Shown here: in pieces, positions 12,238-25,970 of the stretch | Numbering within the stretch: the stretch's first letter is position 1 | Layout of the letters: each line of letters begins with the position of its first letter | From: Membranipora membranacea | Lineage: Eukaryota > Bryozoa > Gymnolaemata > Cheilostomatida > Membraniporidae | DNA: 64,000 nt | NCBI GenBank assembly: GCA_914767715.1 | Contig: OU612066.1 | Span: 20,932,283 to 20,996,282 of the forward strand | Direction of reading: 5' to 3' | Notes under the pieces: generated by a model | Database searches by the model: none | What the model was told of the DNA's origin: nothing | The model's input: the letters and a program-made list of their open reading frames with translations, nothing else | Made by a program: the position numbers and the translations under genes

Positions 12238-13379
12238 TGTCTCCCTATATATATATTTATGTTTACACTCATACTGGCTCACAGGCTATTTTATGTTCAT
12301 GGTCCAGTTTTTGTGTAGTTTTCTTATGGAATATTCAATGCGTCCTTCCATTATACATATCTTCATGGCTGTGTTGATTACAATTTTGTTTCCAATATTT
12401 CAATGCATTATTGGTTAGATGCGTACCCTGTTATTTGCATTTTGCAGCTTCAGTCATTTTTTATCATGTGTTCTACTGTTCCAATACAAAAAATTATTGA
12501 AAGCCAAATAAGCTATCTTGGATTGAAAGTGTAAGGGGTCAAAGCTGAAACTCACCATAGCTGTGCGGGTGTACTGACATAGAGGTCTGAGTGGATTGTC
12601 ATCTCTTGTTAATCCGATACAGCTGAAATATCTTGAAGAATTATCCATCTAGGAGCAGCCACATAATCCATGAGTCATATAGAGTTCATGATTTATCATG
12701 TACTAAGTACATCTGATACTCATAATCTCCTATAATCAGTAGTATAACTGTAGTATCTTGATGAATAATCCATACTGGAGCTGTCGTATAATCCGAGATG
12801 AGAAATGATTCTGCAACGAGCCGAAACATCTTTCTTTTACCCTGATCATCCTTATAATTTTGAGTTAAGTCGTCATGATGAATCTCGTAATCTATGCTTC
12901 TGTTTTTAAAATTTCTACAAGTCAGACGGAGGCCTTGCACACAATATCAGATATCCTTTGGCTTCTGGATTTCTGAAACAAAGAGTGTCATGGATAAAGC
13001 TACATAAATCCCCTAGCCCATTTCACATTGCACAAATCATTGCATTATGAAGATGGACAATATCTATGATATGATAAGCATACACCATCACAAAGGCTTG
13101 GTATTTGGCAACAAGCAATCTCTGCGGCGAACTGATTGCATTATCAAATAGTTTTCTGGTCAGTTGACTCCCCTGAGTTTGTAAAAATGCTATGTTTTTT
13201 GGGTGATTCAGGCTTAAAATAGTACTCAGAACAGATAAAATTAGGGATTTTGGGAACCTCATGGGCAAGTGGCAAGCAGGATTGAGAATGGCAAAAAAAC
13301 AGTATTTAATCTTCATTATTTCGGGTGTTTATTAATTTTGAGTTATCTCTCCTGACACTGGAAGCTTCGGGAGTTTTAA

Positions 13380-13560
13380 GTATTATACTAACAGGTAGAA
13401 ACCCTACGGTAGCCATTACTCCAGACTGATATTCAGGAGCCGTCACCCCAACAACACAATGATTCCCAGCCTAGATACCAAGAGGAGCTTACTGACCTGG
13501 AATATCATTTGGAAAACAGTCCATTTAGATAAAATATGATCCAATTTACCTGCATTTGGA
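13380..13560 (-). pseudogene. decayed C18orf63-like exon (ILKTP exon), copy 1
   Basis: On the minus strand the sequence keeps fragments of the exon intact at 54511-54656: LPVSI, ILKTP and a trace of RRDNS. Several frames are broken by stops. It lies behind X1, as related remnants lie behind X2 and X3. No neighbouring C18orf63 exons are recognisable here. Confidence 0.55.
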
Positions 13561-13849
13561 TTATCAAGCCACAGCCGACTCACCAGCCGAAGGGGAATAA
13601 CTTAAATGCAGGCAAATCAGATCAACCTAGATCTACAATCAAGTGTGGTCTCGCAACATTGTCAACACAAAACTATGCGAAATAGGGAAAAGATGTTCAA
13701 CCTCAATCATATCGGTGTCTGCGATCAGCGTGCATCATTTAGCCCTAGATCTTCCGACTATAGGGATGAATGTACAAGAGGACACAATGATGAGTTTGGT
13801 TTATCAACTGTAAGGACAAATGTGCTCTTCAGTGAGTGAACACACACCA

Positions 13850-15100
13850 CAGTGAATTTGATGCGCTACCATTGCAAATGGTTAACATATATAATTTTTT
13901 TCTTCCAATTATTTTCAGTCCTTCTTCAGCTAGTCACACCAACTTTTGACAAAATCTTCCCAGCCACTTACTCTTGAAGTGGAGTTTTTGAATAAAGGAC
14001 AAACTATGGGAAACATCTCTTAAAACATCATCATCATTCCTCCTATCCGAAAGATCACCTGTACCACAATATACATGTACCCTCTAGTCTATATCTAATG
14101 ATCATAATGAGTGAGGCCAAGAGAAGCAATAGAATCGTTAAATGGATCACAGTTTATAGAATTCTTTTACAGAACACTAACCACTCACAACATTTACTTT
14201 ATTTTTTAGGCCTACCTCACCAACAAAAAAAAAATTCTAGTGTACTTAGCCTAGGCAAGGAGTTAGAGGGCTCTACTAAGCTGAGGTATAAATTATATAA
14301 TTGGAAAATAAATCACCTCCTCATTTTCATTTATTCTAAAGTAACATACACATATACTTTCACTTTGCCAATCGAAGCCATGATCAACTAATTCCCCCAA
14401 ACACAGGCATACTATCTAGAGTTACAAGCATTACATGTTTTTGCAATGTAAACGCTTGTTACTCCAGATACCTACCTGTCGTATTTATGAATCACCCCCA
14501 GCAGGGAAAACTCCAGAGGTGCAGAAAACCTCAATAAATAAATAAATCATAGAATTGTACTATTGAGTTCAGTGAAATAAATAAATAAATAATAATTATC
14601 CAGTCAACCATACATGACAAGTTGGTAGACCCAGAAATCAGGAGGTCTCCGCAGACAAACTCCCGTCCCGGAGTATTACTCTGCGCGTCCTGCAGTGAAG
14701 GTGTAATTTGGCCCTTGTTGTCATTTATTTTAAGCCAAAACTAGAGCGTTCATATTATGAAATGCCTAATTTTAACTGATTTAAAAATTATATTGTTGCA
14801 CTTTATCCGAACGAGGAGAGATAGTACGTTAATAGGCAATTACATCTAGGTATATGTACTGTGGGTGTAGGCAAAAGCTTAAAAAGTCTTCTGGTTGAAG
14901 CAGGGAGAAGGAAGCTGAAAAAAGGGAGGAAAAAGGGAGATAGGGGAAGGTAGAAAATACCCCTAGGCCTAAAAACTGGGAGGCTCCCTACCAAAAAGGG
15001 AGACTTGTCAGGTATGCAGTCAACTCTCCAAGAAGAGTTAATACCAAAGGTTGTAGCAAAAAAGTTAAGGTCATTGAATGCAGCTACTTTTATTTTCTCA
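13850..15100. other. intergenic between X1 and TRIM A
   Basis: I see no gene. A purine-rich low-complexity stretch lies at about 14890-14950. Short (AAAT)n runs lie near 14535-14590. Confidence 0.5.
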
Positions 15101-15170
15101 CTTTTTTTGATTTTTGATAAAACTTATAGAGATTTGTTTGAAACAAGAAAACATTTTAAAAGAAAGTTGG

Positions 15171-15305
15171 GAAGATGAAATGGAATGGCTGTTGTCTGCA
15201 TGATCCAAAATGGCCAATCAGACATTTCCTGTATGAGAGTCAGTCTCAAAATATCAATGAAGGGACAACTCTCAATTGCACAAGGCATTATCATTTTATT
15301 AGTGA
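15171..15305. repeat. TRIM-downstream shared segment, copy 1
   Basis: The segment around TGGCTGTTGTCTGCATGATC recurs at 32967-33105 (downstream of TRIM B) and at 63875-64000. The first two are in the same position relative to TRIM A and B. It marks the edge of the duplicated unit. Confidence 0.7.
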
Positions 15306-15513
15306 AGGAATTTATTGATCTCTTGCCTGAGACCATTTGAGAGAGCGTTAGTTAGATGTTTGAGACTATACCACCCTTCAGGCATTACAGAGAGAAATTC
15401 CAGGTATGTATGGGCAGTATCCAGTTTCATGAAAAGAACATAGTAGATGGTTTGTTGGTGCCGACCAGTGTGTGCTAAGACATATTTTAGGTACGTAGTC
15501 CAACCCAACAGTC

Positions 15514-15642
15514 GGGTGTTCTGAGATATGTGGCAGGTGCTGTATGGGGCATGCCTTACAGCACCAATTACAATATTTTATAGGCCTTGAGTACTGTAGG
15601 ACATGTCCCCGTACAGCACCTACTACACGTCTCAGAACACCC
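15514..15642. repeat. inverted repeat with ~40-bp imperfect arms
   Basis: Arm 15514-15553 (GGGTGTTCTGAGATATGTGG...) is inverted at 15602-15642, with a handful of mismatches. It is not seen at the matching place downstream of TRIM B, so it may be a unit-1-specific foldback insertion. Confidence 0.6.
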
Positions 15643-16663
15643 ATCGAAAGCGACAGTTTTCAGTGGCCATTCAGAACAGCACATTTTTTTGTATTGATTG
15701 AGTTCGTTGACCAAGTGAATAACTCCACCTTCAACGAAGGCATAAGATGCTTGAGATGATCTTACACAGAGCAATCAGGCTTACCACCCGCCTCAAAGGA
15801 TAGGCTTTGCATACTGACATTGCAAAAAATGGGGAAAAAATCCACTGAATGATTCTTTCCATGAAAATATTTAATATGAGGACCGTCTGTGTCTCTGAAC
15901 GATTTGTCCATTCACAGGATAACATGAGGAAGGAATCTCTTCAAGCTGTTTTCAAACCACTGGTTATCTTGTCTTGTCTATAAGCATTCTTCTTTGTGAA
16001 ACCTCCTGTTCTCAAAGTTGCACTGTTGTTATTATAATGCGTATTTTACTGAAAATACAGTTATGCTTTATTTTAACTGTAATGATGTTCTCCATCTTGA
16101 CTGTAGCGCTGGCCTTTATAGGTTGACTCATCGGAAAGCCTTAACATGTATGTTCAAGTTGGATGCAAAATGGCATGATGACTTCGATGTATGTCCGACT
16201 TTTGCCTACTGCTAGTTACAATTGCCGTACCATCCCATCAGAAGATCTGAATTTTTGCAGCTGGAAACTAAATAGAGCCAAATCTGTATTTCTGTGAACT
16301 AGAAATAAATCATGGAGTAAACAGCTTACTTATGATGGAAATTAAATATGTTAGAAGCTATCGATAGGGGCTCAGTCCAGTAAAAATTGATTTCATCTCT
16401 CCCTGCTGAGACTAACAGCTAAGGTCAGAATTTGGGTCTTGTTTATTACAGGCATAAATAAAAAATGTTTTTACATATGTTAACGAAATGTTAGCTTGCA
16501 CTTTTGTAAACAACGCCATCAACTGTCAATGATTTTTTTATGACACTTAATGATTTAACTTGGTTTGGACTCTATAAAGTATGAAGTTTATCGGCCTTGA
16601 TAGTGGTGAGCTTTATGATGATAAGGTTGACCTCAACATTAAATATCTAAAACTAAAGTTTGT

Positions 16664-16669
16664 TTTATT
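16664..16669 (-). terminator. candidate poly(A) signal of TRIM A
   Basis: AATAAA on the minus strand, about 95 bases after the TAA stop. The matching bases are deleted downstream of TRIM B. Confidence 0.45.
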
Positions 16670-16761
16670 AGAAATTTAATCATCAAGTGGGCAACGGTTT
16701 TGTGTGAATCATAATTTATATAGAAGTTCACTGGCTATATAAAGTTACTGAAAGCTAAACA

Positions 16762-19700
16762 TTAATCATAGAGAAGTTCATAACACAGCACAGAGCTCTG
16801 ATGATAGCATGACACCAGCAGTCTGTTATTCTCTGTCCATAAATCAAACACATGAGTATCTACTCCCTCTTGATTGTTAAATTCTGTTATGTGTTCACCT
16901 GAAATTTGCAATAGAGGATAAGAAAGTATACGCATACATAAGACCGCACAGAACAAGGTAACAGAATCCGTACATTTAACTGGTGGTTTGGTTGCTTCGA
17001 TGAGGATACTGATCCCCTAATCCCTAATTAATTTAACCAGAACTTTGTAGTACTCTTTTGTTATATGGAAGACCTACATGTATATAATATAATCTAACGA
17101 CTAAAGTTCTTACCAGTCGCTGTATTTAGAACTTCTATCCATACACCTCTCTTACTGCCGTTGTATCCATCTCCGCTGACGATTACTTCATCATTACTGC
17201 TGGCTACAGAGAGTGGTCCTGCTGTGAGGTTTGCAGTCCAGAGTACAGTCTCTGTGCTCATGTTGAACTTGAATACCTGAGCAGGTGAGTAAATGGCGAT
17301 GATGACAGAGTCTTCTCCCGCTGAACACATGGATATGTGGGTGTTGGTTGGGATCTTAGCACATGGAATCTGTCTCATCACTTTCCCGTTGAGATTATAG
17401 ATAGTGATTCTCTTATTGGTGGCTTCAGGAACAAGTATCTGGTTTCTTACAATACAAAGTTTGTTGCCGATATTAGAAATGTTGCTGTCAGTGTGATCCC
17501 AAGTTGTGATCTGTTGACCATTCAAATCAAACACATAGATCTTGTTAGGTTGTCCGTACATGAGAATGTAGAGTCGATCCTGATGAGCTCTTATTGTGAT
17601 GATGCGATTGGGAAGTTTGATGAAGTCTGATGTCTTGTTACCAGCTTCATCTATACTGTTGATTGAGCCTCTGCTTAGACCTACATAAGTCACACCTTTA
17701 TAACTACATGATGTGGTGCAGGAGGTATTTGCTGCCAGCTGCTTCACCAGCCGTATCGAGGTCGGAGGTTTTCTACTTCTCATGAGGTCATCACCGATCA
17801 CAAAGTCGTCTGTAGGTACCAGGGCAGCGTTTATCTCTGTAGTGTCAGAATCTGAAACAAAGTAAATGACTGATCAATTATATTATATGTTGTGTTGATG
17901 CACCAGAATTACAACAAATCCAGCAATCACTAGAACTATATCATCTAACCCAGTGATTAATTATGATGATATGTCTATAGGCAAGAAGTATTTTTACCGT
18001 TTTTAGGATTATTCATTTACACATTACTGACAGGTTTGTTTTACAGCTAGTAGGGCCCTACATTTCCTTTTAAAAATATAATCTTGCAGAACTTTTTCAT
18101 GAAACTGTTGCTTTGTAGCGCTTGCACATTGAATGGCGAGGCTCGCACTAGGAAAATTAGAGGCATACCATTGGTCTGGATCAGTTGCTGGTTACCCACC
18201 ACCAGAGCTTGGAATCCATCATCATTAGCCATATCATCTAGTTTAGCCTCCAAATCCTTCTTTGTTTGCAGCAGGTCAACCTGTATGATAGGAAAGGGAA
18301 GCAATATGTAAATGATAGTAGTAACCACACTCACACTCAATAACTCAAATACTCGAAGTCTGGTATTCAAATATCCCTATCGGTTAAAATCATAAACGAA
18401 TGTGAGCATTTTAAGGTTATCTGATATCTACTGTCAGGTTATACACTTTAATTGAATCGTTCACTGCGTATGACAATATTGTGCTTAAATTTTAGGTTAC
18501 TCTGCATCTGTGAGAAAATTTGTAGTTGCCTCCTTAATATCAATGAGGCGACAACTTCGATTTCTTAGTACAGGTAAGGCAGTTCTAGTTACTAATGACT
18601 GTAAATGAATTTTCTTTCATTCCATGTTTTACAATTGAAGAACCCATGTTGTATTTCAGCAAGAATTACAGTATCTATGCAGCTTGTTGGTGTAGAAGGA
18701 GAGTCATGGGGCCTCATTGTTTGGCTTCATTTATGATTTTTCCATCATATTGAAATTGAATTTACTTACACAGTGTTGTTTAGATAGATCAGAGCGGACA
18801 GTTTTGATCTGTTCATGAAACTCAGTGAGTTTTAGTCCAGCATCCTTCTCTATATATTCTGTTAGCTTATCTTTAGTGCTGCTTCTGTTTGTGATATACT
18901 CCTCCTTCAACTTTCCATATCTCTCTCTGATAGCTTGTATCTATGTAGTAGGCAATTAGTTAAAGATGACCTCTTTTCACAATAAATTTCGACCGGGTCA
19001 AACCTATCTATCTCACGCAGAGTCGTATTTCACCAAGATTCCGTGTTATAACATTTTGTACTCTCTCCCAATACAATAGTGATCACAATACCTGTTTCTC
19101 CTTCGTGTCATCAATAAGTCTGACTCCTTCCTCAGTTTCTGTATCCCAGTTAGACAGAGTGACCGCTGCCTCCTTCATCACAGCTGACCATTTATCAAAC
19201 AACTCTTCACATTCCTTCTTCTTAGGCTCCAGTAATCTCTTCACCTCAGCTGAGAGCTCTTTTAGAGACATGAGCTTGTGGTTGGAACCTAGAGGGAGTA
19301 TAGAAATTGAATTAAATGGTTTTGGTTTAAAGCATCAATGTGATTGGTGAAGACTTATGGGAAACACACAGAGTCTAGGAAAGTCAGGACTGTGAAATTG
19401 AGAACAACAGACGGGATAAACTACTACCATACCCATTGTCCTTCGGTAGTTCAGTGCTGAGCTGCAAACTGAATCTCAACATTATGATTTGTGCTGTGTA
19501 AAGGGTGGTGCCAGGGTGCTAGAATATTCAATTCTCTAAGCTTTGAAGGTCATTAATATGTATGTCCAAATTAAAGTACTGGGGTATTTCTTTGGCCAAA
19601 TCCAAACTTTGCTCAAAATCGTCTCATTTATTCAGAAATTGTTCTCAGCAGAAGGCACATATTATGAGATACCAATAGAAAATATCTTGGTATAAGAATG

Positions 19701-22323
19701 CGATCTATCAATACACAATAAAACAAACCTTGATAATTCCACTAGGAGTTGCATCCTCAGTTTCAAAGATGATACAACTTGCATCAGTAAATTACAAATC
19801 TGATTAGCCTATATCAGATGTCAATTGTCACTCACCATTTTGGCAAAGGCCAACAGAAGACAAACATTCGACGCAGTAAACCCTCAAGCACTTTGAACAT
19901 CCAAAAGAGACGACTTGATCTTTGTGAGTCTCACAGAACTTCTGCTGCTCTACTGTTGAGGTTGTTCTCATGTACTCCTTTATATTCTGAGTCTCATGAT
20001 GCCAGTTCAACTCAATGTGAAGCTGTAATGACACAAGTATTCAAATCTGAATCTTTATCACAGGTTAAGGAAAGTTTGCTTTCTCCCTTTACACTTAGCT
20101 ATCACATCGAGTTATTTATTTATTATATATAAAACACTGTTCAAACTATAGAGGGATAAAACTCCTCAGTCACTGCCTAAAGCTCTGGGAGCGAGTGATA
20201 GAGGCGAGGATAAGGGAAATGAGTAAGATCAGTGGCAGGCAGTATGGCTTCTAGAAAGGGAAGTCAACAACACAGCCCATGTTTTGTTTGAGAGTACTCC
20301 AGGAAAAGATGAGGGAACATCAAAAGGACTTACATATGTTTTTTGTCGACCTAGAGAAGGCGTATGATACAGTATGTACCTAGAGACCTAATCTGGTACT
20401 GTCTGAGGAAGCGTGGAGTTCCTGAGACATATGTGAGTGCAATCAAAGACATGTACAAGGACTGCAAAACATCAGATGTGACAAGTGTAGGTGAAACAGA
20501 TGAGGTTGAGATAGAAGTAGGATTACATCAAGGATCTGCACTTAGCCCTTTCCTTTTCATATTGATCTTGCATGTCATCATCGAGGAGATTCAGGAGGAC
20601 ACGCCGTGGGCAATGCTGTTTGCTGACGACCTTGTTCTTTGCGATGAAACTAGGGAGAGGATGGAAGAGAGACTGGAGAAATGGAGGGGGTGTTTAGAAG
20701 ATGCAGGAGTAAAAGTAAGTAGGCCAAAGACAGAACATCTACCGCCAGCCGGAAACCTACAAAGGATAGAAATGAAGAAGTATGATGGAGAAGGTTCAAC
20801 TGATCTGCCGCAGGTATCAACATTCAAATACCTGGGAACCACAATAGATCAAGAGGGAGGACGCGGAATAGAAATTGCAAAGAGGATAGAGAAGGCATGG
20901 AATAGATGGAGAGAGCTGACAGGAGTGCTTTGCGATAAGAAAATTCCCACCAAGCTCAAGGTTCTATTGTACAAGACGGCAATAAAACCTACACTGATGT
21001 ATGGAAATGAGATCTGGCCACTAACTCAAAGACAAGAAGACAAGATAAGTGCAACTGAGATGAGGATGCTCCGACACATTTATAATATAGACTGGGAAGA
21101 CCATAAAACAAATGAGAGTATAAGGGAGGAGGCCAAAATAGAAGCGATTGCAATAGGTATGAGGAGGAGACGTCTTCAATGGTATGGACATGTACGCAGG
21201 AGGAGATAGGGAGGAAGATATTAGAATGGTGGCTGAGATGAGAATACAGGGAAAGAGAAAGAGAGGGAGGCCAAAGAAAAGATGGATGGATACAGCGAAG
21301 GATGACATGCTGAGATGGGGCCTCTCATATGAAGATGTTGATGATAGAATCAGATGGCATTCTCTGATAGAACTTGGTGCCCTGCAGGATCGCCACCCAT
21401 CCCGGAACACGGCGGACTAGGTGAGAGATATAAAACACTCCATATATCGCTGATATTTTATAAAACTACTTCTCAAAATTGCCTAACAGACACACAGCCA
21501 CAGTTTATCGATTAGTATTAACCTTCTGATGAGCAGCACAATACTTATGTTCACAGGTCAGACAGTAAGTGTTGGCGGTCATCTTGAGTTTTCCACTTTT
21601 CTCACACGGCTCACAGTATGTAGCTGGATGAACATTCTCTAATGCTGAGGGAAGGTTGTCTATCACCACTTTGAACTTGTTTCTGCAAATCAAAAAATGT
21701 TGAACATTAAGCCGTACTAAATCAATCTTCCAACCATGTGGCCGGTACCATCAAGCCAACCATCCCACCTAGACAATCCCGAAAGTCATCCCACTTATTC
21801 TATCCTGTCAGCTATCCCACCAACACTGCCCCGCCCCCTTTCCTGGACAACAGGAAGTTTGGTGAAGGAAATGTTTTAAATTGGCTACAGATTAATGATG
21901 TTAATCATCTCACATGCCTTATTACTTATCCCGAAGCATAGGCGGCAAAATTTTAGTCTGTGCCAGGTTGCTCTCTGCTTGCAGGCAGGTCGGAGCACAC
22001 CTGGGGGCCAACCAAACCCCAAATATGTTGAATCTGTGTGGAGCTACACAACAATATAATATATAGTTGATAGTTCAAATCAGAGACTGATTGCAATACT
22101 GTTATTAGAAACGCTGTCATATTAGATGCTCTGTGAACTTCGATACTTACTGACAAACCCTACATTCGATCACATCAGTCTTCTTGAGTTGCCTCCTCAG
22201 GCAAGTCTCACAGCATACATGAGTACAGGGCAGAAACATTGGGTTATGGATAAACCCCTCTTCTTCAAGGCAGTTTCCACATGTTACCAGATGTGGCGCA
22301 TCTTCTGCTACTGAGACGGCCAT
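16762..22323 (-). CDS. TRIM protein A: RING, two B-boxes, coiled coil, NHL-type propeller (624 aa)
   Basis: Probably an E3 ubiquitin ligase of the TRIM-NHL type; its substrate is unknown. Exons: 22323-22151, 21682-21523, 20022-19836, 19288-19092, 18940-18770, 18280-18169, 17851-17114 and 16898-16762, totalling 1875 nt with no break. RING C3HC4: C15, C18, C33, H35, C38, C41, C54, C57. B-box 1: C81, C84, C98, C101, C106, H109. B-box 2: C141, H144, C153, C156, C161, C164. A coiled coil spans about 180-330. The C-terminal 290 residues have repeated blades (GVTYVGLSRGSI, DRLYILMYGQPNKIYVFDLNG, NKRITIYNLNGKV, GVWIEVLNTATG) like NHL/six-blade propellers. A LINE lies in intron 2 in antisense. AATAAA on the minus strand at 16669-16664 may be the poly(A) signal. 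Confidence 0.88.
20139..21427 (+). mobile_element. 5'-truncated RTE-like LINE in TRIM A intron 2
   Basis: It is flanked by a 12-bp target duplication, ATATAAAACACT, at 20127-20138 and 21428-21439. The reverse transcriptase starts before its catalytic core and keeps LEKAYDT, GLHQGSALSPFLF, the active-site MLFADDLVL, TFKYLGT and the C-terminal RLQWYGHV and GRPKKRW motifs. It is dead: a TAG occurs upstream of the core, a 4-bp insertion after AYDTV shifts the frame, and a TAG splits the tail. Clade assignment to RTE rests on the C-terminal motifs only. It lacks a poly(A) tail. The same insertion is in TRIM B. Confidence 0.85.
21953..22022 (-). repeat. SINE body fragment in TRIM A intron 1
   Basis: This matches the body of the SINE at 2640-2820, including GGGGTTTGGTTGGCCCCC on the minus strand. 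No tRNA head is visible. Confidence 0.65.
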
Positions 22324-22779
22324 TTCTCTTGTGTGATGCTGTGTCACTCAGTGGATCTAAAAGCATGAATAAATGATCGACATAATATTGCTAATAACAA
22401 TACCTAGAACAAGAATATCAGGGGAGGCCCCGCCTTTCCTTATGTGGGTGTGCTTGCTTGCTCAGGTGAAGACTCACATCGCCATCTTTAACAAACTGAG
22501 AATCACAGAAGTGCGGAGACTCTTTTAAATTCGCTCTTTCTCCCTGCCCCTCCCAAACAATGAATTTTATTTGCAAAGTGCCTGCTGTGAGCATGACCTG
22601 TGTATGTATATTAACAGAAGGGTGACTACAAATCTGGTAATATAGCTCTCCATAATTGTGATCTCAGTTGGTTGACTATAAAATGCCATTATTTGCTACC
22701 CTAATCCCGAATAAGACTAAGCAGTGATGCTAAATTGAACAAGGCGATTAGATGTTCAACACCCTAAAAGAGTTAGAGA

Positions 22780-23750
22780 GAGTATCTAACACCTTGATTG
22801 TACATACTACTGACCTGATATTCTCAATGGTTATATCCTGTAACCTCTCTGTGTGTAGTTATAACTAAATCACCACTGCTTGTTACTAACTTCCTTGTTC
22901 AAGCTGTGACTGCCGACTGCTGTGTAATAAGTTAACTGCCTGACAAATAAGCGAAACAAAACTGTGACAAGTGGGAAACCCATGTGGCAGTTTCGGTTTT
23001 TTAACACACAGTTTAGATGTAATTGATTGATGGAGGCTAACCTGTAAGGGTTATTCAATAAAAGGGCTGATATGGACTAAAAGGAATTTATATTAGCTGG
23101 GGTATATTTGAACACACTGACAAGTGATTTTGAAGTGGGTCATCGCACTTTCTTTCCCCCAAACACTAAATTTAAGCGGAAGAGGTCCGCTGTGAGCAAG
23201 ACATGTGTATAATAGGAGGGAGTCTTCCAGTTTAACATTTCGAAATGTAAGATTAATGTATCATCGCAGAGCCTGCAGTAATAGCGATCACAGTATGGTT
23301 AACAGTAGAATGCAATAACCTTCATATCAATGAAGTTACACTTATTAGCAACCTAATCCCTAACCAGAGTGAGTTGTGATAAAAAACTGAACAAAGGGAT
23401 TAGAAGTTCAACACCCTTATATAAAGAGTCAGAGAGAGTTAGAGTACCTAATGCCTTGATTGTACATCCTACTGACCTGATATTCTCAATGGTTATGTCC
23501 TGTTAACTCTCTGTGTGATGCTCTATATAAATCTCCGCTGCTTGTTACTAACTTCCTTGTTCAAGCTGTGACTGCAGACTGCTGTGTAATAAGTTAAACA
23601 GCCTCATCTTAATAGCCTGACAAATAAGCCAAACAAAACTGTGACAAGTGGGAAATCCATGTGGCAGTTTCAATTTTTTAACACACAGTTTATATGTGAT
23701 TGATTGATGGAAGTTAACCTGTAAGGGTTATCAATCTCTTACATGTTTAT
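22780..23750. repeat. tandem ~280-bp repeat in the TRIM A 5' flank
   Basis: The segments at about 22790-23060 and 23450-23735 are near copies (CTTCCTTGTTCAAGCTGTGA ... AACACACAGTT). Related copies lie upstream of TRIM B (about 40790-41080) and at about 44260-44520. They may hold 5' UTR or promoter sequence; no open frame runs through them. Confidence 0.6.
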
Positions 23751-23891
23751 CATTAGCATACATAGACAAATGGTAGCATACAATGTAAACGCTTAAAAGG
23801 AAGTAAGTCAAGTCAGTTGTGATATATTATACATCAGCTAGGCTAGGCTAGGCCAGGCTGATATGGATTAAAATGAGTTTATTTATGTCAG

Positions 23892-24081
23892 TAGGTAAAT
23901 TCGCGCCCTTGGTATCTATATTAAATAATCATTAATCATAATCATTTTATGGGGAAATCCAACTGAATCCAACTTGAATTCAAGTATACCTAATCATAAG
24001 ATCTATTCAGTTGGATTTCCCCATGAAAATGATTATGATTAATGATTATTTAATATAGATACAAAGGGCGGAATTTACCTA
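23892..24081. mobile_element. 190-bp MITE with ~80-bp terminal inverted repeats
   Basis: The ends read TAGGTAAATTCGCGCCC and, inverted, TAGGTAAATTCCGCCC. The arms pair almost throughout around a short middle. The terminal TA fits a TA-duplicating superfamily such as Tc1/mariner. The matching flank of TRIM B lacks it. Confidence 0.75.
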
Positions 24082-24099
24082 GTGGTGACACCTAAAACA

Positions 24100-25960
24100 T
24101 CAGCTAGGGTAATATATTGATCACACTGTCTATTAATCAGCAACATATTAACAAATCAACATCATAATTTTGACAGAGAAATCTCAGTTGTTTTTTGGTC
24201 ATAAACAATACTAACTTACATGTACTTGATGACGAAGTCCGTAACGGGGTTGCATCTCATGTGATCCCCAGCAACAGTTTATAAACGTCCAGACACTTCA
24301 GTCACCTCCTTTGGTCCCAATCACAGACCTTGTGACCTCAACACCCGTTGGAAGAAATTAGCGTACCACCGGTAGCTACTCGCTGGATATCTGCCTGTTT
24401 TAACATCTCATATTAGATCACATTAGGTCATATACAATAGAATCAAGCACACTGATGACGTGATATACTATTGCATGTATATCTCTGACAATAGAGAGTA
24501 GATTAATTCACCTAGCCACAGAGCAGCTAAAATTCAGCTTTTAGGAGACGTATTGATGAATACCCAAACCTTTGGATATACACATATCAATTTCTCATTT
24601 CTAGTTAAATATTTTAATTTAACTTGGGAAAATCTAATCTTACCATTGTTACAGTTTTAGAAGAGCATTTAGTATATATTTTGACAAACAAAGTTAAATC
24701 ACAACTGTGTATTGCTAGCCTAAGCTCAGTGGGAGAAGATAGAATTACTAATAATGCAGAGCTGGGTAATTCTGTTTCGATCATGGTTGTTTGATCGAAA
24801 GTAGGTACCCAAATATTTACGACAGCAGCTCTATCGATCGGAGATACACATGCTAATAGTGTAATCTCGAAATCAGTGTGTGTACCCAGTGCTCAAAATT
24901 TGAATATGAACAATTGGAATCGTTATCACTGGGTAACTGCATTACATCTGGCGTAGAGTGAATGTTGAGAAGGTAAATTTCGTTGTTTTTCAATTAATCA
25001 TTGCACAAAAAATTGCAAATTTTTCAGCTTTGTTAGGTGTAATGTCTGCTAAAAACAATGAATGTGAACTGTTATCGAGCTGATGATACAATTGGTTCTA
25101 AGCCTTAAATCCAAATCCTTGACACTTTCTACAACCCCCCAGATCATAACAGGCAACCTTTAGATTCCAGAGAGAACATCACATGCTGATGACACTCTTA
25201 CTCCTACCGGGTCCCAACGGAAAAGAAAGGAATAATTATGAAAACTCACCCTTTCAAGTTTCGGTAACCTTCACATATCAGATGAGGTATATCTATCCAC
25301 TGATATCAATGAAGTAGTTCATTGCTGATATGCATTAGCTACTGCATGGCCCTTCTCTTTTTTATAATACCACAGTGTAGCCTTCTAGTTCTGAATATCA
25401 GTGTACGGCAGCTAGACACAGATCAGTTCTTCTGAAAATAAAACATCCCTTTAATGATGAAACTGATGTGACCAACTTATACCAATAAGATGGCGAAGGA
25501 ACTGTCCGATGACATCAGCAAAGATTGCAGTCTGGACTAGCCATGTTTTATGCTGCGACTCAGCACGGACAAGGATAGTTATCTTACAACATGGAAGAAA
25601 ACAAATCCTATACAACTCAACTAAATTTTAAATCAGCATTAGTTGATGCCAGAATAATATGAAAGGAGTATGGAAGTTTCGTGAAAAAGTTCATTCATGG
25701 TGTGTTTATATTTATATACAACACCAAGTAGTCAGTTTGGAAAATCTAAAGAAATTACTAAGAGGACGTAAACAAAATAATATGAACACAATTTAATTTG
25801 GCAGGCAATTTCATCCTGGACGTCATATGAACACCATAGGAATAAACTACATAATTTTATCATTTTTGAATACGAAAAATCATCCTATATTATTTATCAT
25901 AATTATTACTCTCATAATCTAATAATGAGAGGACAACTTATAATCAAAATCAAGTGACCT
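24100..25960. other. intergenic between TRIM A and X2
   Basis: I see no gene. Parts near 24890-25230 resemble 41180-41470, upstream of TRIM B. The last part resembles DNA before X1 and X3, so the unit boundary lies here. Confidence 0.5.
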
Positions 25961-25970
25961 AGAGTAATAA

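Noticed and set aside
14803-14994. 63-codon minus-strand open frame, Phe/Leu/Pro-rich
   Set aside because: It is the complement of a purine-rich low-complexity tract.
17337-17630. Plus-strand open frame across the TRIM propeller exon (also 34895-35197)
   Set aside because: It is antisense to a long coding exon whose frame is supported by conservation and splicing.
21021-21410. Open frame antisense to the LINE (also at 38535-38981)
   Set aside because: It is a shadow of the reverse transcriptase frame.
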